A DNA stretch of 11,874 bases from Candidatus Omnitrophota bacterium. GTDB lineage: Bacteria; Omnitrophota; Gorgyraeia; 2-01-FULL-45-10. Shown here in pieces: positions 7,228-11,874 of this stretch. The notes below the pieces were generated by a model. That model was not told the origin of the DNA, searched no databases, and saw only the letters and a list, made by a program, of their open reading frames with translations. Each line of letters starts with the position of its first letter. Position 1 is the stretch's first letter. Position numbers and translations under genes: made by a program. The stretch covers positions 1 through 11,874 of the forward strand of contig JAUYDB010000179.1 of NCBI GenBank assembly GCA_030691985.1. The letters are read 5' to 3'.

Positions 7228-8495
7228 TTTATATGGAGCGCTTCCTTTAACAAATTTTGCTCTTTTGTCGGCCCGATTACAGCGAGATTCAAATTCTTAT
7301 CAGTAAATACGCCTTTTGAGGCCCTCATCAGGCCTTCCGGCGTAACCGCCTCTATCTCCTTCAGTATCTTTTGGACGCTAAAATCTTTTTCATTGGCTAT
7401 TATCTTCTCGCCAAGCCAGAGCATGTTGCTCATCGTATCCTCAAGCGCGAATAGAAGCTGGCCCCTGTAGTATTCTTTCGCGCGGGCCAGTTCCTCCGCG
7501 CCGATTGGCTCCTCTTTCATCCGCCTAAGCTCGCTCAAAATCACCCGAACGGCCTTGATAAGCTTCTTGTCGTCGACACCCGCGCTTATGACTAGCGCGC
7601 CGCAGTCCTCGTACCGCCGCACGCTCGAGGAAATCTCATAACAGAGCGCCATCTCATCTCTCACGATGTGAAACAACCTCGAAGACATATTCGCCCCCAG
7701 AATAATATTGATAAGGCTCATCACATGCCTGTCAGGGCTGAACCTGTCAGGCGCATGGAGCCCGAGCGCAACGTGGGTCTGTTCGGTGTCCTTCGAACTC
7801 ACATTAAGCGAGGGCGCGGCCTGGGCGATTTCCACTCCTTTAAATTTCACAACTGCCCCGGGCACGGCCGAAGAAAAGAATTTTCCGGACAGGCGCACGA
7901 TATCTTCTTCCAGGACATTACCCGCGCCTATCAAAAGCATATTCCCCGGATTGTAGTATTCATCCTTATATGAAACGATCTCATCCCTTTTAATTGACTT
8001 GACCGACTCGACGGTCCCGGCAAGCGGCATGCCGAGCGGTTGTCCGGGCCACATCATCTCGGCAAGTATCTCGTGGACATAATGAGACGGTATATCCTTA
8101 TACATGTTAATCTCTTCGGCTATGACTGCTTTCTCTTTCAGAACCTCCGCTTCATCAAGCCTCGGGTTAAAGACCATATCGCTCAAAATATCTATGCCAA
8201 GCTCAACATCCTTTGCCAGGACCTTTATGAGATAGCAGGTGTGCTCCTCTGACGTAAAACCGTTGAAGCTCCCGCCGCGTCCTTCTATCTCCTGTTTTAT
8301 AGTCATCATGTCACGCCTTTTTGTGCCTTTGAACAGGAGGTGCTCCAGGAGGTGGCTTATGCCGTTATTCTTCGCGTTTTCGTACCTTCCGCCGGCATTT
8401 ATCCATACCCCGACCGCAACCGATTCCATATACGCCATCGTCTCGAAGGCAACCTTCATGCCGTTATCGAGCAAATTCAACTTATGCATACTCAT
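7224..8495 (-). CDS. M16-family zinc metallopeptidase (processing-peptidase-like)
   Basis: This peptidase is related to the beta subunit of mitochondrial processing peptidase and to bacterial PqqL/YmxG-type proteins. The inverted zinc motif HLLEH is at 48-52, with E51 catalytic, and the third ligand is probably E128 in VIAEEI, the expected 75 residues downstream. The C-terminal half carries SSRLFHIVRDEMALCY, the R/Y signature typical of active members. The 423 residues give one full two-domain half-shell, so a dimer is likely. No signal peptide is seen, which implies a cytosolic location. It overlaps ruvX by four bases and the M50 gene by four. A role in clearing peptides, possibly including products of the M50 protease, is only inferred from position. 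Confidence 0.94.
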   Translation of the reverse strand: MSMHKLNLLDNGMKVAFETMAYMESVAVGVWINAGGRYENAKNNGISHLLEHLLFKGTKRRDMMTIKQEIEGRGGSFNGFTSEEHTCYLIKVLAKDVELGIDILSDMVFNPRLDEAEVLKEKAVIAEEINMYKDIPSHYVHEILAEMMWPGQPLGMPLAGTVESVKSIKRDEIVSYKDEYYNPGNMLLIGAGNVLEEDIVRLSGKFFSSAVPGAVVKFKGVEIAQAAPSLNVSSKDTEQTHVALGLHAPDRFSPDRHVMSLINIILGANMSSRLFHIVRDEMALCYEISSSVRRYEDCGALVISAGVDDKKLIKAVRVILSELRRMKEEPIGAEELARAKEYYRGQLLFALEDTMSNMLWLGEKIIANEKDFSVQKILKEIEAVTPEGLMRASKGVFTDKNLNLAVIGPTKEQNLLKEALHIK

Positions 8496-8908
8496 CCTTT
8501 CTTCCGCGAATCGAGATAGCTCTGCAGTATGATCTGGGCTGCCATCCTATCCATAACCTTCTTCCTCTTCGCGCGGCTTATATCGGCTTCGAGAAGCACC
8601 CTCTCGGCCTGCATGCTGGTAAGGCGCTCGTCCCACATCTTCGCCGCAATGGTTGTGGCCTTTAAGAGGCTGTCCGCAAACTCCACAATCTCTTTGGTCT
8701 TGGCGCTGTAGCTGCCGTTCATGTTAAGTGGCAGGCCGATCACCACCTCATACACGCCTCTTTCCTTAATTATATTATTTATCGCCTCAAGGTCATCTTT
8801 CAGCCTTCCCCTCTCGAGGGTATCCAGGCCTTGCGCGGTCAGCATCAGCTCATCGGAGAGCGCGATCCCGATCCGCTTCGTCCCGACATCAAGCCCCATT
8901 ATCCTCAA
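8492..8908 (-). CDS. ruvX: RuvX/YqgF RNase H-fold nuclease (putative Holliday junction resolvase / pre-16S rRNA processing)
   Basis: This family has an RNase H-like fold and is linked to 16S rRNA 5'-end maturation and to Holliday junction resolution. The signatures are GLDVGTKRIGIALSD at the N-terminus with the catalytic Asp, VIGLPLNMNG, the WDERLTS loop, and DRMAAQIILQSYLD with the C-terminal Asp. The first ATG is at 8923, but no ribosome binding site precedes it. A TTG at 8906-8908 follows GGAGGG at seven-base spacing and gives the start MRIMGLDVGTKR, which matches the family N-terminus closely, so I choose TTG and a length of 138 residues (143 with the ATG). The stop codon overlaps the M16 start as ATGA. 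It is the first gene after the 0.6 kb non-coding gap. Confidence 0.93.
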   Translation of the reverse strand: MRIMGLDVGTKRIGIALSDELMLTAQGLDTLERGRLKDDLEAINNIIKERGVYEVVIGLPLNMNGSYSAKTKEIVEFADSLLKATTIAAKMWDERLTSMQAERVLLEADISRAKRKKVMDRMAAQIILQSYLDSRKKG

Positions 8909-8950
8909 ATCGTTTCCCTCCATATCAAATTCTTACGTGTCCTGGCTACC

Positions 8951-9290
8951 TAAACCTAAAACTCCGGCTATGGTTCGCACAAGTATGCTAAAGAGCTTAC
9001 AGGGAAAATGTTCCCCTCACCATATTAGCCAGGTCGGTCTTTTGCGAAGGAGAAAAACGGGAACCTGCGGAACTCGGGCCCATGGAAGGGCCCTCACCCC
9101 GCTGTTTAAGTTTGCTTCGCAAACTTAAACAGCGGGGCCGCCGGCCCTTTGTATACTCAAATCACTATTTACTATTGCGGACATCCTCGGTTCTTTTATT
9201 ATCAAAAAATTGTTAACAATAACCGTTTTTCTCCTTCACAAAAGGCCTAACATTTTCATTGTGCTCACCATAACCGGAGTTTTAGGTTTA
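8951..9290. repeat. Fold-back element with two nested inverted repeats
   Basis: Bases 8951-8981 and 9260-9290 are inverted copies matching at 28 of 31 positions, starting from taaacctaaaactccgg. Inside them, 9039-9060 and 9223-9244 are inverted copies matching at 21 of 22 positions (cttttgcgaaggagaaaaac core). The spacers differ, 57 bases on the left and 15 on the right, which suggests old duplication with insertion or deletion. A perfect hairpin at 9097-9137 lies between the arms. I see no target-site duplication and no transposase. It may be a MITE-like or decayed mobile element. It fills much of the space between the guanylyltransferase gene and ruvX. Confidence 0.7.
9086..9149. repeat. 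Perfect 19-bp hairpin nested in a GGGCC stem
   Basis: Bases 9097-9115 (ccccgctgtttaagtttgc) and 9119-9137 are perfect inverted copies around a three-base loop (ttc). Flanking bases 9086-9092 (aagggcc) and 9143-9149 (ggccctt) can extend the structure as an outer stem. No T run follows on either strand, so I do not call it an intrinsic terminator, though the stem is strong enough to pause polymerase or block exonucleases. It sits inside the fold-back element at 8951-9290. Confidence 0.8.
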
Positions 9291-9330
9291 CAACCCTTTC
9301 TATTCAAAGAAATTTTTCTGCTTCCGGCGA

Positions 9331-9500
9331 ATGGCCATGCGGCCATGGGGGTTGAGCCGTATAAATTTTGTTTACGATGCTCTACCCCAAACCTCTTATG
9401 ACCGTTATATTCATAGCGCCGGTAAAGCCTAAAATAACTATACCAAAAGGATTTATTCCTTGAAAACAAAATTAGGCGAAGCCCCCTGGCCGCATGGCCA
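9331..9500. repeat. Inverted 14-mer pair, TGGCCGCATGGCCA
   Basis: The 14-mer TGGCCGCATGGCCA is at 9487-9500 and its exact reverse complement is at 9332-9345. Similarity extends into a C-rich flank. Each copy is itself a small hairpin (ggcc/ggcc around four bases). Between them on the minus strand runs part of a 77-codon open frame (9236-9469) whose end (CKPKTPVMVSTMKML) resembles the translation of the opposite inverted arm at 8947-8991 (LPKPKTPAMVRTSML). That likeness follows from the shared DNA repeat, and I see no family match or clear ribosome binding site, so I do not annotate the frame as a gene. The rest of the 8924-9559 gap shows nothing else recognisable. Confidence 0.6.
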
Positions 9501-9559
9501 AGAGTGGCTTAGCGCCGATCAATCTGCCCTATCGGGTTGGGATGAAAAATTTCCACCTC

Positions 9560-10522
9560 TTACAATCTCATCGCGCGCAGTCTTTCCAGGATAGCCATGC
9601 TCAATGGTTTCTTCGGCGCGTTTTTCCCGGGCGTTGATTTTTCCAATCCTTTCAGCTCCCCCTCCAGCACTTCCCTTAAGCTGTTCGGATCGCCAATATC
9701 CTGCCAGCCGTAACGGCCTTTAACGCAATATATCGCGTCGGCCTTTTCCATTACCGCATAATCTATGGATATATCCGGCAGCTTTTTGTACAGTGTATTC
9801 ATGCGGATCTCGCCGGCATGTTTTACGGCATATGATATAGCCGGCTCAAATATATCGATTGCTTTCAATATTAAACTTGCCTTAAATATAAAGATGCCGG
9901 CATTCCACATATAACGGCCAGCTTTTAAGAAATCCCTGGCCGTCTTCAGGTCGGGTTTTTCAACAAACCTATCTACCTCGTAAATATTTTTAACATCGGC
10001 CCTTACGCTTATAGGCTTCAGCTTTATATAGCCGAATCCGGTTGCCGGAAAACGCGGCTTTATGCCAACGACGACAAAAGGGCCTTTCCGCCAATGCCTC
10101 CTTACAAAATCAACCCCTGTCAGAAGAGAGCTTATGAACGAATTATCGCCGGATATATAATGATCGGACGACAACACCATCATAACGGCATCCGCAGATC
10201 TCTTTTTAATCGCTGAGGCGGCAAGCGCGATCGCGGGGGCCGTGTTTCGCGACAGGGGCTCCAGGATAAGATTTCCTCTAGCAATATCGGGGAAATCTAT
10301 TTTTACAAGATTCGCGTGTCTTTTGTTGGCGACTACTACGATATGGTCTTTTGGAATGAATTTTTTGACCCTGTCGAGAGTCTTCTTAAACATCGTCTCG
10401 TCGCGTTTCGTAATCGGAAGGAATGCCTTTGGCCTGGCGGCTGTAGAAATAGGCGCGAGGCGCTTGCCCTTTCCTCCAACGAGAATCACGGCATACGCTT
10501 TATCTGTATGGCGTTTAGACAT
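9560..10522 (-). CDS. Mannose-1-phosphate guanylyltransferase, short form
   Basis: This nucleotidyltransferase probably joins GTP and mannose-1-phosphate to make GDP-mannose for surface polysaccharides or glycosylation. The nucleotide-binding signature GGKGKRLAPIS with P31-K32 is at 16-32. EPLSRNTAPAIALAA starts at 88, SSDHYI at 118-123, TGFGYI at 161-166, FVEKP at 186-190, WNAGIFIF at 206-213, SIDYAVMEK at 252-260 and WQDIGD at 273-278. The set RNTAPA, FVEKP and WNAGIF is typical of ManC-type enzymes rather than glucose-1-phosphate enzymes. At 320 residues it lacks both the phosphomannose isomerase domain and most of the C-terminal region usually found after the W-x-D-[IV]-G motif; a basic tail replaces it. 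The start overlaps the trpA stop by eight bases. The phosphohexomutase at 3988-5409 could provide its substrate. Confidence 0.88.
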   Translation of the reverse strand: MSKRHTDKAYAVILVGGKGKRLAPISTAARPKAFLPITKRDETMFKKTLDRVKKFIPKDHIVVVANKRHANLVKIDFPDIARGNLILEPLSRNTAPAIALAASAIKKRSADAVMMVLSSDHYISGDNSFISSLLTGVDFVRRHWRKGPFVVVGIKPRFPATGFGYIKLKPISVRADVKNIYEVDRFVEKPDLKTARDFLKAGRYMWNAGIFIFKASLILKAIDIFEPAISYAVKHAGEIRMNTLYKKLPDISIDYAVMEKADAIYCVKGRYGWQDIGDPNSLREVLEGELKGLEKSTPGKNAPKKPLSMAILERLRAMRL

Positions 10523-11306
10523 TATGAATTGCCCTTGCTAAAGACCGCGCGAATCTAAAGACCCGCTCTTCGGCGTTCTTCTTTTCGCCTATAATCTTAA
10601 CTATAGCGCTTCCAATGATCACGCCATCCGCCGCTTTCGCGACAGACGCCGCTTGACGAGCGTTCGCAATGCCAAAACCTACTGCCACAGGCTTACCGGT
10701 TAACCTTTTTACGCGCCTCACATTCGATATGACTTCTTTGGGAAGCTTCGTTCTGGCTCCGGTCACTCCGGTCAAAGAGACATAATATATAAACCCTTTC
10801 GACCTCTTCGCGATCTGTCTTATCCTGGCTATGGTTGAGGTCGGGGCAACCAGGAAGATTGCCGCGATACCGCTTTGTTTCGCGAGTTTTACCATTTCAT
10901 CCGACTCTTCATACGGAAGGTCGGGGACTATCACGCCATCGACGCCGCAGGCCTTGCACTTCCTGAAAAAATTCTCGACGCCGTATTTCAACACCGGATT
11001 ATAGTATGTCATAAATACTAGCGGTATCGCGGTCTTCTTCCTGATCTGTGAGACCATCACGAATACCCGCTTTAAGGTAGCTTTCTTCTCGAGCGCCCTG
11101 CGTGAGGCCGCCTGAATGGTCGGGCCATCCGCCAGGGGATCAGAGAAAGGTATGCCCAGCTCTATAATATCCGCCCCTGAGCGCTCGAGCGCAAACGCCA
11201 TTTTTTTCGTCATGGCAAAATTCGGATCGCCGGCGGTAATGTAGGCGATGAAGGCCTTCTTCTTCTGTCTCTTCAGTTCCTCAAATTTTCTGTCGATTCG
11301 GTTCAT
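10515..11306 (-). CDS. trpA: Tryptophan synthase alpha subunit
   Basis: TrpA cleaves indole-3-glycerol phosphate to indole and glyceraldehyde-3-phosphate and passes indole to TrpB through a tunnel. The catalytic pair falls at the classical positions, E49 in IELGIPFSDP and D60 in PLADGPT. MTYYNPVLKYG, GVIVPDLPYEE, the flexible loop SLTGVTGAR and the phosphate-binding VGFGIAN and GVIIGSAIV segments are all present. The 263 residues match the family. The ATG has AAGGAAG upstream and lies 26 bases inside the end of the preceding small gene in another frame. trpB ends only 0.5 kb upstream, but a non-trp gene and a repeat hairpin lie between them. Confidence 0.98.
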   Translation of the reverse strand: MNRIDRKFEELKRQKKKAFIAYITAGDPNFAMTKKMAFALERSGADIIELGIPFSDPLADGPTIQAASRRALEKKATLKRVFVMVSQIRKKTAIPLVFMTYYNPVLKYGVENFFRKCKACGVDGVIVPDLPYEESDEMVKLAKQSGIAAIFLVAPTSTIARIRQIAKRSKGFIYYVSLTGVTGARTKLPKEVISNVRRVKRLTGKPVAVGFGIANARQAASVAKAADGVIIGSAIVKIIGEKKNAEERVFRFARSLARAIHNV

Positions 11307-11694
11307 TGCTGACTTCCTTTAGCATAACAGGATAATTCAATATAAGTTCCTTGTCCAAAAGCACCTCAACCCAGTACTTTCCCGGTTCAGGGAATACGAG
11401 GTTATTGAATCTTGAGACGAGCGTGTGGTGCCTGTCAATGTCGCCGAGTTCGAAAGCCTGGTCGTCGGTCTCGAATATGACAGATTTATCCTTAGGGTTG
11501 ATGATCTGTATCCTCTGTGTAAACGCGCCTTCGCCCTTGCACCACCTGTTCACGACAAAAAGCGCCGCATGTGTCACCGGAAACGACCGCGCGTTTATCG
11601 CCTCGAAAAGCCCGATAAGTATAAACTTCCCGTTATCCTCACGCCTGACATCATCGCAAAGCACCGAGAACTGCAAGTTTGGTTTTATCTTCAT
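11281..11694 (-). CDS. Uncharacterised small protein resembling the DUF6941 family
   Basis: The 137 residues show no signal peptide and no membrane segment, so a cytosolic protein is likely. The N-terminal half (NLQFSVLCDDVRREDNGKF, then LIGLFEAI) and the later NRWCKGEG and FPEPGKYWVEVLLD segments are what I associate with DUF6941, a family of unknown function; this is from memory and needs a profile search. The alternation of short hydrophobic strands and the PGKYWVEVLLD turn suggest a beta-sandwich fold. The ATG has a strong AAAGGAG site. The last 26 bases overlap trpA, so translation of trpA may depend on it. It sits between trpB and trpA, downstream of a TAGCG heptamer hairpin. I cannot assign a function. 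Confidence 0.85.
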   Translation of the reverse strand: MKIKPNLQFSVLCDDVRREDNGKFILIGLFEAINARSFPVTHAALFVVNRWCKGEGAFTQRIQIINPKDKSVIFETDDQAFELGDIDRHHTLVSRFNNLVFPEPGKYWVEVLLDKELILNYPVMLKEVSNEPNRQKI

Positions 11695-11736
11695 ATCGCT
11701 CCTTTAAGCAGCACAAAAAATCCAAAATCGATAGTT

Positions 11737-11803
11737 TTTAGCGTTTAGCGTATAGCGGATAGGAAAAAAACTATACGCTAAACGCTATCCGCTATACGCT
11801 AAA
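11737..11803. repeat. Inverted heptamer array, TAGCG family, copy 2
   Basis: The left arm (11737-11764) is TTTAGCG, TTTAGCG, TATAGCG and a degenerate unit. The right arm (11771-11803) is the CGCTANN form on the other strand. Bases 11744-11762 pair perfectly over 19 bp with 11785-11803. A shifted register also pairs perfectly: 11739-11755 with 11771-11787, 17 bp. The core 18-mer is the same as in the copy at 2027-2109, and the flank cttgttg beyond the right arm is shared too. It starts 14 bases after the trpB stop codon in transcription order and ends 42 bases before the next start codon. Confidence 0.85.
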
Positions 11804-11817
11804 CTTGTTGATCGACT

Positions 11818-11874
11818 TCACTCTACGCCGCGGACGATGTCGATATCTTTATCGCCTCTGCCCGATAGGCAGAC
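11818..11874 (-). CDS. trpB: Tryptophan synthase beta subunit, C-terminal 18 codons (partial)
   Basis: The last bases of the window read on the minus strand as VCLSGRGDKDIDIVRGVE followed by TGA at 11818-11820. The SGRGDKD motif is the well-known C-terminal PLP-phosphate-region signature of TrpB, and its position just before the stop is as expected. The rest of the gene lies beyond the window edge. TrpB condenses indole with serine to make tryptophan, together with the TrpA subunit encoded at 10515-11306. Confidence 0.9.
   Translation of the reverse strand, partial: VCLSGRGDKDIDIVRGVE

Noticed and set aside
9203..9220. Possible terminator: palindrome attgttaacaat next to a run of A/T
   Set aside because: The palindrome is AT-rich with no room for a loop, so it would not form a stable terminator stem.
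8951..9290. Complete insertion sequence
   Set aside because: There is no transposase frame and no target-site duplication at the ends, so only a non-autonomous or decayed element can be argued.
8924..9559. tRNA, rRNA or riboswitch in the 0.6 kb gap
   Set aside because: No cloverleaf, rRNA core or known aptamer motif was recognised on either strand; the structure seen is accounted for by inverted repeats.

Overview
The window holds a compact, single-direction bacterial chromosome segment. Thirteen recognisable genes all lie on the minus strand, so transcription runs from high to low coordinates. In transcription order they are: the last 18 codons of trpB, a small uncharacterised gene resembling the DUF6941 family, trpA, a mannose-1-phosphate guanylyltransferase gene, a 0.6 kb non-coding gap, ruvX, an M16 zinc peptidase gene, an M50 site-2-type membrane protease gene with CBS domains, rpe, a phosphohexomutase gene, lepA, lepB, pgsA and plsY. 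All of these are housekeeping functions. Several neighbours overlap by 4 to 26 bases (plsY/pgsA, M50/M16, M16/ruvX, mannose-1-phosphate guanylyltransferase/trpA, trpA/DUF6941-like gene), which suggests translational coupling. No tRNA, rRNA, CRISPR array, transposase or phage gene was found.

The genes group by job. lepA, lepB, pgsA and plsY cover translation, protein export and phospholipid synthesis. rpe and the phosphohexomutase belong to central sugar metabolism, and the phosphohexomutase could supply mannose-1-phosphate to the guanylyltransferase. The two zinc peptidases plus ruvX form a tightly overlapped block. trpB and trpA encode the two tryptophan synthase subunits, but an unrelated small gene sits between them.

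The unusual part is between the genes. Three gaps (2027-2109, 5431-5501, 11737-11803) carry inverted pairs of 7-base tandem repeats. Two use a TAGCG-containing heptamer and one uses a GGTCT-containing heptamer, but the layout is the same in each. Every one begins within about 6 to 30 bases after the stop codon of the upstream gene. The left end (13-152) has four copies of a GGGTCAGACC-type palindrome arranged as two hairpins, like REP elements mobilised by RAYT transposases. The 8924-9559 gap has a fold-back element with two nested inverted repeats around a perfect 19-bp hairpin, and then a second inverted pair.

The organism is an uncultured-type Gram-negative-like or candidate-phylum bacterium. 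The gene content, ATGA overlaps, DUF6941-like gene and dispersed repeats remind me of Candidatus Omnitrophota genome bins. That placement is an impression from memory, not proven by the sequence.
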